Assembly (NCBI GenBank): GCA_032191485.1
Contig: JAVDOI010000003.1
Span: 4,963,694-5,027,693 of the forward strand
From: Leptoclinus maculatus
Taxonomy: Eukaryota; Chordata; Actinopteri; Perciformes; Stichaeidae
Direction: 5' to 3'
Length of the DNA: 64,000 nt
In this document: positions 20,590 to 32,249 of the stretch, one piece after another
How positions within the stretch are numbered: the first letter of the stretch is position 1
Layout of the letters: every line of letters starts with the position of its first letter
The notes under the pieces: generated by a model
What the model was told of the DNA's origin: nothing
The model's input: the letters and a program-made list of their open reading frames with translations, nothing else
The model's database searches: none
Position numbers and translations under genes: made by a program

Positions 20590-20985
20590 TGTGTTGTAAA
20601 CTGTTCTAGCTGTCTGTTCTGTATGTGAGAGGCTAGAGGGCTGTGTCAATCGACAGTATGAGAAGCTGTCAGTAGTAGGAGACCCACCGCAATGATACAA
20701 CACGGCTTTACTCTCAACTGCCGCTGACAAATAGGTTAGGATTGCATGACTAAAAGTGTCACTACTATGTTCCCTTTTCTGAGTACGTTACTCTTTATCC
20801 ATTTTTAGGCAAAATACAGTGAATGCCTGTAAAAGGACCGTTGTTCACCGTGTATATTTTGATATTGCAATAGCCTGAAGATCATATCTCGAACAACGAA
20901 TAAATGCTGACGCTAATAGATAATAAAGGAGCGATGAATTCCAAGCAGACCAGATGGCATGCAGCAGACGATAGAATGTTTATTA
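20590..20985. other. No feature recognised
   Basis: Unremarkable neutral DNA. Confidence 0.4.
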
Positions 20986-20987
20986 CA

Positions 20988-21050
20988 TAAGACACTTGAG
21001 ACTTGACTTGGAATCTACTTTAAAAACTTTAGACTTGACTTGGACTTGTG
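20988..21050. repeat. ACTTGACTTGG-type simple/dispersed repeat
   Basis: Degenerate copies of 'GAGACTTGACTTGGA' and 'TTAGACTTGACTTGGACTTG' lie in tandem. This motif is frequent in fish interspersed repeats; only a short piece is present. Confidence 0.5.
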
Positions 21051-21059
21051 ATCGTCTCT

Positions 21060-22150
21060 CTATCTTTACAGCCACATAAAGGCAGCAGGTATCTGTTCAA
21101 TCTGCAGTCTAAACTGCGCACGGCAGATCCGCCGCTTTAATGTTGTGCAACCAGCATCAAACTGGTGTAAGATAACCACAGAACCCCCGCGTTCATGTGC
21201 AAACGTGTCGTTTTGATTAATTATTCTACACAGCTTCTTCTGCATATCGACAGCATGTGCAAATTGGGAATCACTTACAACTTCTCGCTCCCTCGTATCC
21301 CTCTTTCTGATCCCACCCTGCGCCCAAATGCTCCACCTGTCCACGGTGTTACCAAAAAGACAGTTTGGCATTCTCCCGACGCACTTGGCAGCGCGCACTT
21401 GGCTGCAAACCTGGCTGTGCCGCTGGGTTCACAAAAATAGAGTGTGCAGTGTCCTCTTGTACGCACAGAGCATGGCATCACGGAGGGTTTCAGAAACACA
21501 AGGTCCAAGGCAAACACTGAGCTTACGAGGGGAGTTTGGGTGCGAGCGTCTGGAGAGCAAAACTATACAAAAGAAAGCAGTAGCTTTAAAGCCTCGTCAG
21601 TGGGCAGTGACATCATTTAACTCTCAAGCAGTAGTCCTTGAATACATGAGAATCAGGTTAAATGTTGCAATAAATGATCCACACTACAATGATATATACC
21701 TTCTTAAAGTTCATCTTTGTGTCTGATTTCATTTGGGATATTTAATATGAAGTGTTTTTCAAACTATACAAATTTGTCAGCAAAATGTGTGTATTACAAT
21801 AATATATGTATACAATAATACTGTATTATTGGACTATAATTAGAATGATATTACATACTGTATATCATTATTCCAAGGTGCTTGTGTTTTTTAATTAAAC
21901 CTATAGGTTCCACTTTAATCCAAAGAAAAAAATAAAATATATATATATGTGTGTATGGTAATTACATATTTTGAGAACATGCTTATCCTATAGGGCACAA
22001 TGGGTCAGGGGTCATAGGAGTGCCATAATAAAGAATACATCTGCATATATTTTGATACATAATAAATAAATAAATGAATGAATAAGTAAATAAATACATT
22101 TGGAAATATGAAGACAATAACAAAATATAAATCATAAGCATTCACATTGA
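21060..22150. other. No clear feature; AT-rich distal half
   Basis: The first half has neutral composition with three overlapping chance frames (21066-21726). From about 21740 the sequence is very AT-rich, with TATATA and AAATAAATAAAT stretches (21930-21950, 22068-22100). Confidence 0.4.
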
Positions 22151-22159
22151 TTTGTTTAT

Positions 22160-22286
22160 TTGTAAATGGTAAATAGACTGTACTTGTATATTGAACATTC
22201 ATACAACATTCAAACGACGTGTCTTGCTATGGACTAGTGGAGACAGGGATCGAACCGCCGCTCAACCACTCTACACTGAGCCACAG
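22160..22286 (-). mobile_element. tRNA-derived SINE, internally deleted copy
   Basis: Read on the minus strand, the head has an A-box-like GTGGCTCAGTGTAGAGTGG (about 22268-22286) and a B box GGTTCGATCC (22247-22256), the internal RNA polymerase III promoter of tRNA-like sequences. The opposite end (22163-22190, GTAAATGGTAAATAGACTG) matches the tail of this SINE family. The central body seen in the copy at 51672-51960 is almost entirely missing. Confidence 0.65.
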
Positions 22287-22289
22287 TCA

Positions 22290-22870
22290 ACAACATTAAT
22301 AATTCCTTACTCTATATTTTCTATTTTTATTTAGTAATTTCTTTGTATTGAAATGAAATGGAAATTAATTTTTGTCATCACTTCATTGTTTCTTATTCTT
22401 TTCCCAAACACTCTTGCTTTTTCATTATTGCTTTTTGCTATTCCTCGAAAGGCCAAGCTGTCAATCAACTGGCTCTCGGCTGGCCTTCCTGCCCAGGCTG
22501 AGTTATCGATATCAGCACACAAGCGTCCACGCTTTTAGAAGAGAACAGTCTACACAACACGCCTACTTTACTGCATGACACGCCCCCTCAGATAACTTCC
22601 AGGATTGTTGCTAAAATAAGTGTGTGAATCCTAGAAGTTATCTCAGTTGGGAGGCCTGTAGTCAAATATTTCCACATTCATTTCATCTTTTACAGATTTT
22701 CTTTTTTCATGCTCTTCCTCTCATCTCCATCACCTCTTTCTTTTTCTCTCAGTCTCCTATTCTTGCCCTGTATCTCTTCCCTTCCTAGAGCTGAGCTTTG
22801 CTTGACAGTCTCTTAATCTGTGTCTGCCTCAGTGAAGAAAGTAAACGCATGTAGGGATACATAGTGGTGG
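22290..22870. other. No clear feature
   Basis: AT-rich DNA followed by a pyrimidine-rich stretch (22680-22790). The block 22440-22530 is more balanced and could be a small CNE. Confidence 0.35.
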
Positions 22871-22874
22871 ATGT

Positions 22875-23085
22875 AAAAGTGAAACTAACTAGCAGCCATC
22901 ACTGACCACTGTTTAATGTCGCGCCACCACACAGGAGCTATCGGTCAGATGACGTCTATCTGGGGATGAATATCAATGAACTCCAAGTAGTCCACTCGTA
23001 AAACTATCTATTTACCTCAATCACGCTTCGCTTGGATCCAACTGCCCGTCTGATTTCCTGAAGTTGTCGACATATAGTGAAAAAT
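22875..23085 (+). repeat. Dispersed repeat family R1, uninterrupted copy
   Basis: The sequence from AAAGTGAAAC through CACACAGGAGCTATCGGTC to TCTATTTACCTCAATCACGC aligns in order with 48826-48936 plus 49131-49215. In the second copy a SINE fragment separates the two halves. Shared runs of 15-20 identical bases show clear common origin. The family was not named. Confidence 0.75.
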
Positions 23086-23089
23086 GACA

Positions 23090-23740
23090 TAAAACATGTT
23101 GAGTCTCATGCAACTCTCATGTCTGCTGCGGGAGAGTTTGGCAGCCCTGCCATGAAGTTGTACAGCAAAGTTCATCCGCGCACGCTCGAACATGCTATGC
23201 TAACATGCTAACATGCTATCCAACATGCTGTCAATCACAACAGCAGAAGTCTCCCAAACGTTTGGGCAAACAGGTAAAAGATTGTAACTGTAATGACCTT
23301 GACTATGTGGAGTTTGTAGCCCAATCTTTTTACCAGTAGGTGTGACGTGAAGATTTCGACACACACAATGAAACTTTGGTACCGCTCAGCGTAAAATGAC
23401 CATCTGCAAGCTGTTGTTACAGTTGTTGATGAAAAGGTGACTCAGCATTTACTTACATGTTCAGTTTTGAACTTTGGAGCCATGTTGTTTTCAGAGCCAG
23501 CTGGTTGTACATATAATTCAGAAATTACTGTGAATTACACCTACAGACAGCATACAGTGTATGCTGTAGCACCGTGTTCTCTCCGCAAACTGTATCGTGT
23601 CCCCTCTCAATGTCTGAGGCTGTCTGTGAAATTAAATAACCCCCCCCCCCCCCATTTCTACCATATGCTCCTTAGATCAACCGGAGGAGAGTTCAATTCA
23701 ATCGGTAGAGTCATGCATACATGTATCCATTCCAGGTTGA
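23090..23740. other. No clear feature; contains a 14-bp poly-C tract
   Basis: Neutral DNA. 23640-23653 is a C homopolymer. A small tandem duplication of the motif CATGCTA/ACATGCTA lies at 23190-23230. Confidence 0.45.
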
Positions 23741-23749
23741 ATTAAGTGA

Positions 23750-24560
23750 CACATCCCCGACTGCTGGCCATTGAAGCAAAAAATTAGCCTGGCGGCCCAG
23801 CGAAAGGTCAGCACAGAGAGGGAAGAAATGGAGGGTCACATTTCTCTAACCGTGAACTACTGCTGAGAGCGAGTCAAGCTGCCAGCAGCCTTGACAAGAG
23901 CCAGACAAGGGAGGTACGCTTGGTTATTTCAAGAGCGGATAGGCACCCTCCATTTTCTCTCTAACTGAGATATACACTGTCACAGAGTTACGGTTTCATG
24001 AGGTAATGCAGTCTTACTGTTTGTGGATTGTCTTTTTGTGTGCACAGTGTATCCACCGTGCTACCTGAGCTAACTGCAGCAAACAGATCGTATCGTACTC
24101 TCTGTGTCATTAGGTTAATTGGAAATCAGCCAGCTTCTTGGAGACATGCATTTCTGTTCACCTTGTTCATTTAACTCTCTCAACTTATTACAGAGATAAA
24201 CCCACTTTAACAAACAAAAAAAGCTTGTAACTTTATGTTCTATTCCCTAATTGGACGCAGATTTGCTTGTTGTTCTGGAGTTTACACTGTATCAGTTGTT
24301 TTCCACAAATATGGACGCTGTATACCTCATTGATATGAATTTAATCTTTCAATAATTGTATTCCCTTGAGTATATTAACCCAAAGCAAATGAGAATCATC
24401 TGCTTCTGTCGGAATTACGATGACTATGACCCTGTGATCTAATAGTTTTTAAATCAAACAAGATGAGCAGATGCTCTTTGCAATCTGACGTGATTACAGC
24501 ACGCTGTTTATTTAAAAAAAGGGGGGAATTCAATTTAAAGTTCTTTGGAGGCACCTAACT
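23750..24560. promoter_or_regulatory. Putative conserved non-coding region (moderate)
   Basis: Repeat-free DNA with several CNE-like segments: AAAAAATTAGCCTGGCGGCC near 23780, TCATTAGGTTAATTGGAAATC near 24107 and AATCTGACGTGATTACAGCAC near 24482. The intervening DNA is ordinary. No reading frame is informative. Confidence 0.3.
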
Positions 24561-24611
24561 AATCCAAACATGCACTCCCTCCCTTTATGCCAGAGGTAGT
24601 GCAGTGATATA

Positions 24612-24616
<5 letters not shown>

Positions 24617-24658
<42 letters not shown>
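24617..24658. repeat. (TA)n microsatellite
   Basis: A TA array of about 20 units. Confidence 0.97.
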
Positions 24659-24663
<5 letters not shown>

Positions 24664-24769
24664 GAGTGGTGGAGGTAGAGGTTTTGTCATGGTTTGATAG
24701 ACGTGGCTGTCCATATTTGTTTATTTTAGGAGATAATCAGCCCTTCTAAGCATGAACTCTTATCTCTCC

Positions 24770-25690
24770 CTGTGGAGAAAAAAAAAAAAACAGCTGCAGA
24801 TAAGAAAAAGATGCACAAATTTCCATTTGCTTGTGTGATGCTCAGTCTAAAATCTACCTCCATCACTCCCAGGTAGCTTCTCGGGCTCACGTGACCGCGT
24901 CTTATCAGCCCCGGCGTCGGGGGTCACGAGACAGCCGACAGATTGTATGCCAGGCCTTTTTAGCTCGTCACCCGGAGGATTTTGATACTTCCATCTCCAT
25001 AAACAAGTAGCAGATCCCACTGCCTCACCTGGAGTAAAGCAATTACTGTGAAGTTTTTCTAACTTGACGGGGCTGCCAATCACAACTCCTCGATGAGTTT
25101 AGGCTTCCCGCACTTAGTGCAATTATTTCTGCAGCTATTTTGTTGACACTTGCCTTTCAAAGGCATTCACACGACATTTTAGGAGCAAAGTAGTTTAATA
25201 TCAACGCACAAAGATGCTCTTCAAAGCAAATTTATTCGGGGGGGGGAAATTTCCTTAAACTGTTGACAGTGGTGCAACACAGCTCAAAGAAATCATTTAC
25301 ATAGTGGGCGCAGTTAATAAATTGACAAGTATCCATGCACTATCTGTGCTCTATCGCTTGGTTAAACTGTCACCAGCACATGGGCAGAAAACACTCCGCT
25401 AAAGGAGCCCGATCATTAAAAACTCAGCCGGCCGCCACACAACCGCCACTTATTTCAAAGAAAAATAGTCCGGACTTTGGTCTCTTCCTCCCCATTACAC
25501 TGGGAAAGATCAGAAACTTGCCATCTTCTTCAGGACGGCACCTCTGCAGCTGGCCCAGCGCCTTCAAATGATTCACCCCATTAAGGAGCCAATCAGGTAT
25601 AATGAAGCGCGGGGCAAACTCAGTTGCTGAGCCGGATAAATAATTTACTGGGGCTTGTCATCCTTCTCCCATCTAGGTGCTGCAGTCACA
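24770..25690. promoter_or_regulatory. Large putative conserved non-coding block
   Basis: About 900 bp of mixed-composition DNA interrupted only by a poly-A run (24778-24791) and a G run (25238-25246). Candidate sites include CAGCTGCAGATAAG, GTAAAGCAATTACTG, TTAGTGCAATTATTTC, CCCATTAAGGAGCC and GATAAATAATTTACTGG. A minus-strand frame of 78 codons (24847-25083) and a plus-strand frame (25335-25571) show no domain. The length and texture suggest a cluster of enhancers. Confidence 0.45.
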
Positions 25691-25751
25691 GAGGAGCAGC
25701 GAGACACATGAAGGCTTTCCAGGGTGGAGAGACTCCGCAAAGCTGGTGACA

Positions 25752-25768
25752 CCCCCCCCCCCCCCCCC
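25752..25768. repeat. Poly-C tract (17 bp) leading into C-rich DNA
   Basis: A C homopolymer followed by a C/T-rich tract to about 25915. Confidence 0.93.
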
Positions 25769-25919
25769 ACACTACCCACCACTACACATCACCGATGGTC
25801 CACCTCCCACATCCTTTCCTCCCTCGCTTCCTCCGTCTTCTCCTCCCCTCAGTCACCCCCTCATCCTCAAATCAAACAGCCTACCCAACCCCAACCCCAC
25901 CCCTCGCTCTCCCCACCTG

Positions 25920-26055
25920 TCAGACGTTGGGAGATAGAGGGATGGAGCCGGCACCACTTCGTTACCAGCCTCTCACTTGGAGGTTTCAAACAGATTTCAG
26001 CTAATGAGGGAGCATTTAGAAACTCAGGGATGCCGACATCTAGAAGAGGAGGAAG
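25920..26055. promoter_or_regulatory. Putative conserved non-coding element
   Basis: A short block with CACTTCGTTACCAG and AGATTTCAGCTAATGAGGG, between a C-rich tract and a G/CA-rich tract. Confidence 0.3.
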
Positions 26056-26185
26056 ATGAACGGGGGTGGGGGGGGGGTGGTTGGCTACTTTACAGCAGTG
26101 GGCACACACATATACAGTACACACACACACACACAACATAACAACCCGCTGCATCCTCACACCTTGTTTCTTGCATGTGAAACCA

Positions 26186-26216
<31 letters not shown>

Positions 26217-26230
26217 GATGGCATACACTC
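26056..26230. repeat. G-rich tract and (CA)n microsatellites
   Basis: GGGGGTGGGGGGGGGGTGG (about 26060-26080), then CA arrays at 26118-26137 and 26185-26214. Chance open frames encode Thr-His repeats only. Confidence 0.93.
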
Positions 26231-26349
26231 ACCTGTACACACTCTCACACACGCAGCTCAGGGTTGTCAGTGCAGGTGAACAAAGTGAATAGAATATGTG
26301 ACTGACAATAAAGATTTCTTTTAACATCAGTGGGAGGAAGGCGGGGGGT

Positions 26350-26930
26350 GTAGGGGAGGTGAGTCTGGGGAGACAGGCTGCAGAAGTTCACATTACTCTG
26401 AGGGACCCGTCGGCTGCATATGCCATCTTTAATGACGAGGCCTCGCCAAACTGGCACCCAGTCAGCCAACCAGGAGAGTGCAAAGTGGGGGAAGGAACCC
26501 CGCAAACCTATTATTTCAAACCTCTGTCTTTTTTCTCTTCCTCTTTACCCCCCCCCCACCCCCTCCCCCATTTCCTTTAAATGTGAGTTTTAATAGACAC
26601 CGCTAAATTTCCTGCTGCCGTCTCCTTAAAGTTTAATTCGCCCACTTTTCTTTCACTCCTGTGTCCCCATTATGGAGCGGCGGCGGCAGCTGCAAACAGG
26701 GCATTATTATTTCATATTATGAAAACATTCTTTTTTAGATGAAGGGAAGGGGGAAGGAGAGGACCGGCTGTGGCAATATTTTCATGGCACAGTTATAATG
26801 GCAGGTTGGGAAGTGAGCAAGAGAGGACCCACTTTTTATATGACACTAATATCCTCCGCGTTAACTGGATGGCAAGGCTTATTTACTGTAAGAGTTCCAG
26901 TATTCTTTCAGTGGTTGTGTGAAAAGTTGG
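26350..26930. promoter_or_regulatory. Putative conserved non-coding elements (two adjacent blocks)
   Basis: Block one (26360-26520) contains GCCATCTTTAATGACGAGGC and CCTATTATTTCAAACC. A C-rich spacer (26545-26572) follows. Block two (26575-26930) contains GAGTTTTAATAGACACCGC, AAGTTTAATTCGCCC, GGAGCGGCGGCGGCAGCTGC and GGGCATTATTATTTCATATT. Repeat-free with no coding signal. Confidence 0.4.
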
Positions 26931-26934
26931 TTGA

Positions 26935-28250
26935 GGTGAATTGAAGGTGAATGTGTGGGATTCTTGGCAAATGGAGGATAAAGTTATGTTTATGTCTTCG
27001 GCTTTGGATTTCAAGTTCTGGCTCAGTATCCATAGCTGCTGTTCAAAAGTATAAACTATAACTGCTGCTGGTTTGGCCTCAGGACGGTGATGGTGACATG
27101 AGCTACGCTAAGTTTAGGGTTTGGGTAAAATAACGCTTCTAGAACTATTCAGTTGAGGCTTGGCCACAATAATGGTCGGAGACAAAATGTGCACATAGGT
27201 CCAAGGTGTCAAAGTGACGCTTTGACTGTCACTACTGAATCTGTCCATCTGCCTAAAACACTGTGCTACGATAACATATGACAACACACCCCGACCATAT
27301 TCCTTGGGAGAGTTTGGATGTGTGTAGTAGAAGAGACACAGACTTGCAGGAAAACCTACCTAAACCCTATATTCCAAGAATCATTAGACCAACATGTTGT
27401 CGACTCTTAACAAACCCAAATTAAGAGAAAACACCGACATTGGTGGCAGCATGATGTACCACCTACACAATAACAGCAATAGCTACTAGTCTTTGTCCCT
27501 GAACTTCACAGATAACTCTTTTGCATTATCTTTTTTCTTCTGCTCCTGTGGTCATTATGACACACCACATGATCAGACCATGGAGGTCCTCTTGGATCCA
27601 ACTGGCCATGAGGCATATATATATATATATACTGAATATAATGTTGACCCAGCCTGAGTTGGGTCCCTGGTCGGGTCTCAGTTAATAGGAACCCAGTGGA
27701 CACATGAGAACCTTTAATGGGGGAGCTACACCAAAACTGTCAAACTAGGCTGTGCTGATCAAATATGATCAAACGTTTGCAACCCGGCTGCCATGTTGAA
27801 AACAGTCAAGCAAAAACCAAAGCCCCGCCCACTGGACAGAGCTGTCTTTCTGTTTGTTGGCTGGATTTTGGTGTATCTCCACCATAATTCATGGTCCCCA
27901 GAGAATGAACATCTATGTACTATTGTGTATTTGTTTGCATGATATGGTTGTGGACTGGGAGGTCCAGAACAAGCCATGAAGTGAGCTTTGAAAGGCAGAT
28001 ATGTCAGCATCCGTTGAAGTCATCACTGAGTCCACAGTCCACAGTCCTATTTACACCCACAGATAGATTAGCACCTTCAGATTATCGTTCAATGTCCCCC
28101 GGACTCCACCATCTGATCTGAAGTGTTTTGTCCTGGTGGCACCATCAGTGTATGGCTCAGAATAGAACGAGCAGTGAACGCACACCCACCCACCCACATA
28201 TACACACACATGAATGCAGTGTAGCTTTCCAGCAAACACTCAGTTGGTCC
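26935..28250. other. Mixed DNA, probably including diverged repeats
   Basis: Neutral composition with motifs that recur in fish repeats (GTTTAGGGTTTGGGTAAAAT near 27110, CATGGTCCCCAGAGAATGAA near 27890). No second copy in the window confirms this. A TA array lies at 27616-27631. No coding or CNE-like core was recognised. Confidence 0.35.
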
Positions 28251-28254
28251 CTCT

Positions 28255-28510
28255 CTCTCTAATTAGTAATTAACACATTCTTTTGTGCAGGCCTCTCTTT
28301 ATTTATAGGCCCTTGCTTGCCAAACAGCGGATCCCCACGCCAGGATCAGATGGAAGCAGAGCGTGAGGTGAGCTGGGAGCCCCGGCCACTTGATAAACAG
28401 AGTGTTATAGTTCGGGACTAATCGACTGATTAGCCAAACTGCTCGTAATGGCTTTTCAAATGAGCGGGTCAGATCATGTTGAAGTGCTGTCATTAAACTC
28501 ACTGCTGCTC
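28255..28510. promoter_or_regulatory. Putative conserved non-coding element (strong by appearance)
   Basis: A sharply defined block with CTAATTAGTAATTAACAC at its start, CTTTATTTATAGGCCC, GACTAATCGACTGATTAGCC and CTGTCATTAAACTC. It has several TAAT/ATTA sites, no repeats, and reads through all frames with stops. Confidence 0.45.
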
Positions 28511-28514
28511 ACAG

Positions 28515-28960
28515 GTTGACGTGGTTCACTTTGTATAATGTATACCATGTTTGCATTTTCACACTTGTTTTTTTTTCTCTGAGAGTTTGATACGCAACGT
28601 AGATCAACAGCTGTTATTGAACTTGGGTTTGGTCCAGAAAAATGGCCTAAGACCCACCACAAATCTGGGGTTCTCTTTGAGCAAGCCGACTATGCCAACG
28701 ACTCCATATGCTGCTAGTTTAACGACGGGATTTGTCAAGAAGAGTGTGTGAAATTTTGGAATTAAAGGAAATTTACGAAACACAAGTGGTCAAAGCTCGG
28801 AAAACTGAATTATTTTCCACGAACAAAGGCAGTTTTTGAGTGGTGGGACTCAAGGACTGAATTTGCTGCAATTAAAAAAAAAAGAAGCGTATCTTATTTT
28901 CCGCATTTGCAGAACTTGGAGGCTCACCAAGGGGATGTATTGTCAACCGCACGTGGCACA
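28515..28960. other. No feature recognised
   Basis: AT-rich DNA. Confidence 0.4.
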
Positions 28961-28974
28961 CATTGGATCCAACA

Positions 28975-29120
28975 TACAGTCCAGAGCAGGGGGCAACTTC
29001 TGGTTCTGAAAAGTGAAGCTAATAAACTTCCACATTAGGGGGCGACTCGAGAAGTTTGATTGTATAGAAGTCTTTGAGAAAAATGTTTTTCTCACTTGAT
29101 TTTTTACCGAGGTCAACATT
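28975..29120. repeat. Probable dispersed teleost repeat fragment
   Basis: The segment with GGGGGCAACTTCTGGTTCTG, CATTAGGGGGCGACTCGAG and GATTGTATAGAAGTCT matches, from memory, a repeat widespread in percomorph fish. There is no second copy in this window. The ends were not determined. Confidence 0.45.
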
Positions 29121-29409
29121 GTACAGCAAGTTGTTCATTTTTTACAGACTTGGGAGTCACAAGTCCTCATCTTCAATAACTAATTTGCACAAATAACTCA
29201 CTTACTCGCCCACAAATTCCATGCCACGGATGTGCACATTTCTCAAAATCTTTGACTTCTTCTTAAAAAAAACTGTATTAGCTTAGAGACCACAAGGTGA
29301 AGTTGTTGCTTCACCTTGTTCCACTCGAAGCGGAGGAGGGAAACTATCTGATGCTTTTGATACATTGCCGAAATACATCTCACCTCTCCTTTAAAACCTA
29401 TTTTGCTGT

Positions 29410-29436
29410 CACACACACACACACACACACACACAC
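29410..29436. repeat. (CA)n microsatellite
   Basis: A perfect CA array of about 13 units. Confidence 0.97.
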
Positions 29437-29454
29437 TATCTCACCTCCTCCTCT

Positions 29455-29790
29455 GTGAGAGTGGTAATCAGGCTGGATGGCTGATTCTTTTCATAAATTT
29501 TAGTATCTCCTTATTTCAGGCTTTGCTGCCTCTCGGCTGCCATTAGTCCCCCGCAGGCGACCGAGCCCATCTCCCTTGCACGCCACTCCTTTTATGAGGT
29601 TTTCCTTCGCTCACAGCATTACTGCCTGCCTAGCCGTCCTAGGTGGGGCTCTCACATACAGACCAAATATGTCATTCCTCTGTCAGGATGCCTCCCTCTT
29701 GACGTTTATTTTTTATTCTCTAACAGACATATCACCCTTTTTAAAGAGGCTCTGTTGAACTGATTTAAGGTGATGACAAAATCCACTGTA
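29455..29790. promoter_or_regulatory. Putative conserved non-coding element
   Basis: Repeat-free block with GTGGTAATCAGGCTGG, TTCATAAATTTTAG, GGCTGCCATTAGTCC and TATTTTTTATTCTC. A 60-codon chance frame (29576-29758) shows no domain. Confidence 0.4.
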
Positions 29791-29799
29791 GTCTACCAT

Positions 29800-30215
29800 C
29801 AGAAAACATACACATGTATATTGTACAGCAGGGTGTCTCCGGTTTTATGGAGTCTATATCTGTGTCGGGGGAGTCATTTTGTGAATGATGGACTGTGAGT
29901 CAAATGTTGGAGAGGAGAAATGTGAGGATGGAAAAGATGGCAGGTAGGGGCGTTTGAACATGTGTGGCATTAAGTCCCAGTATTTGTGTCCTTACATCTG
30001 TGAGCAAGAGTGATTCTACAAACATATACTTGACCCATTGTGTTTTTTTCATGCAATTCTCATTTAGCTTTCGTAGCTATACATACAAAAAAAAAGGTGG
30101 GGCAGGGCAGGAGGGTGTAGAATGGGTCAAACTAATGCCGACCTTTCAGCCAGGAGGCCACTGATCATTCCCCGTGTAACACGAGATGTCTCATGAGTAC
30201 TTCAGCAATGGCACT
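29800..30215. other. No feature recognised
   Basis: AT-rich to neutral DNA. Confidence 0.4.
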
Positions 30216-30221
30216 TTATTT

Positions 30222-30292
30222 ATTTTAACCCAAACAACAATTCTTTCCTGAAACTAACTGAGTAGTTTTGTTGCCTCAACCTAATTAAGTTG
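30222..30292 (+). repeat. Dispersed teleost repeat fragment, family R4
   Basis: ATTTTAACCCAAACAACAAT, TTTCCTGAAACTAACTGAG and TAGTTTTGTTGCCTCAACC parallel 34341-34394 and 63025-63089 in order. The common pattern 'AACCCAAAC..TCTTT.CTAAACCTAAC...TTTTGTTGCCTAAACC' is familiar from percomorph repeats and may be the distal part of family R3. Confidence 0.65.
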
Positions 30293-30299
30293 TTTCCTG

Positions 30300-30660
30300 T
30301 GGAGATGGAGGTTTATTCTGTATGCATGTAACGAAGGGAAATGCATTTGTCGGAGGCCTCCACCTTCATGCAGAAGAAGTTGGGATTGGAATGGGAAATG
30401 ATTGGTTTAATTTATGTTACGACCCAAACACACATAGGAGACTAAATACAACCCCTTTGCCCCTTACGCCTTACTTTGCACCCAGAATATGAATATTATG
30501 AAAATCTCAGCTACAGCATTTAGACTATCATTTAGAATCTGCTGAATTCCATGTAGGCTATATATAGCAAAGGTCACAAGCTGGATTGGGAACCCCAGAA
30601 AACACACGCAGTACATGTACCAGCCCTGAGTACAGTAACGTTTGTCAGTGTTATCTCACG
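30300..30660. other. No feature recognised
   Basis: Likely flanks of repeat R4 followed by unique AT-rich DNA. Confidence 0.35.
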
Positions 30661-30664
30661 GCAT

Positions 30665-30830
30665 GAAGGTTCAGTGTTTCTCTCCGTGGCCTCCCCGCTG
30701 CTCTCTGTGACCTTTTCTTTAATTAGCAGGGATCTAATAGACTGATTTGAATGATTTTTACACCACGGAGAGAAAGAAATTCAGCATTAGCATAGCAAAT
30801 GATTAGAAAGAGTGGACTCTATAGGGCAAA
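30665..30830. promoter_or_regulatory. Putative conserved non-coding element
   Basis: A short block with TTCTTTAATTAGCAGGGATC, TAATAGACTGATTTGAATG and GCATTAGCATAGCAAATG. Repeat-free. Confidence 0.35.
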
Positions 30831-30834
30831 GGGA

Positions 30835-32220
30835 TAGATAATGCGTTCAGGCTTGGTGGAGGAAAAGGGAGAGTAAGGGCTGAATGAAATCAATGGACTG
30901 ATTGAACATTTAAAAATACTTCCAGCAGAAAAATGAAACGAGGCAAATTGTTCTTGTTCTTTAGTGTCAGCTAATGCTGGTCTTTACAATGCAGTACAGT
31001 CACTATGGAGATATAGGATACACATGCGATTGACAGCAGGTATAAATGTTTTTCCGGTAGCAGAGATTTGACGCCCTCGACAAGTGAACTGAAAGAAAGT
31101 GTGACATTCTCGACAGTCCGTGTACAGTGAAATTGGCCCGGCGTAAAGAGCATGACACTGCTTCTCTGATATTGATGAAATGTAGTAAAAATGTGCCAAT
31201 CAGCTTTTCTTATTCCTCACAATCATGCAGCAAAGTCAGAAAAGTTGCCCAACTATTATATTGGAAGGCGAAGATGTTGTTCTTTTTTGAGAAGCCTGTT
31301 GTCATGGAATCAGTACTGAATAGTACTCAATTAATGAATTACTCCATCAACACGATTTCATCAAGGACGTTTTGATGAATACCCTTCATTGTGAACATTT
31401 GCACTCCTCTTCTCTGTTTTATATCATTCGTGATTGAATATTTTAATTTAGTTTTTTCAACCTCGATGATGTATTTGGTTTGTCTTGGAGCTGATTGACA
31501 TGTGTGGGTGGGGGGGGGGGCAGCAGAGTAAGGAAGACATTGGACCCTTCAAAGGAGAAAACAAAGAGAGGGAAACGATGGGTCTGGTTGAATTTTAAAC
31601 TGACTAATATTAGGAAAAATAAATAAATGATTAAAACCTGGTTTGAACATATCTCCTACATGAGACTATAGCAGAACAAGTGAAAGGAGGTCCTGTCTTG
31701 AAGAGGACCCTTGTGTCAAAATCTGATTTCAGGACATTTATTATTCCAGTTTTTTGGCATATGCTCCCTATTTCTTATTTTAATTGTATGTACCACACAG
31801 CAAATCTGTCAGTCCAGCATGAAAGCGCTGTCCTGCTCCTGTAGAGTGTGGGAGCAGTCCGATACAGTCATCTCCTTAAATACCCAGGTCCTTTGGACCG
31901 CGAGGCAATACAACATGATGGTAGTCATTCACAATAAAACGAGTGACAGTTAAACCCTGAATGAGTAGTTGATGAATCAACAGAAAGTTAATTTGCAAAT
32001 ATTTTAATAAATGTTCAAATCATTTTTCAAGCAAACATTTGCACATTTTCTGCGTCGTAAATGACAGAGAACTTTACATCTTGGTCAGAAAAAACATCTG
32101 GGAAACGGCCATCTTTATCCAATTGAGACATTTTATGGACAAAAGCAGAAATCTACTTGCAGAAAAAGACTCGGCTCGAACTACAATTATTTCAAAATGA
32201 TTGTGCTTCTCTAAATATAT
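30835..32220. other. No clear feature
   Basis: Mostly AT-rich DNA. A G run lies at 31511-31520. Several chance frames (70-82 codons) lack domains. A long stretch without CNE-like texture. Confidence 0.4.
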
Positions 32221-32227
32221 ACGTCCA

Positions 32228-32246
32228 GTATATATATATATATATT
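32228..32246. repeat. (TA)n microsatellite
   Basis: A short TA array. Confidence 0.9.
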
Positions 32247-32249
32247 TCA

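Noticed and set aside
22247..22286. tRNA gene suggested by A and B boxes
   Set aside because: No cloverleaf with matching acceptor arms. The sequence continues into SINE-family body, so it is a SINE head rather than a tRNA gene.
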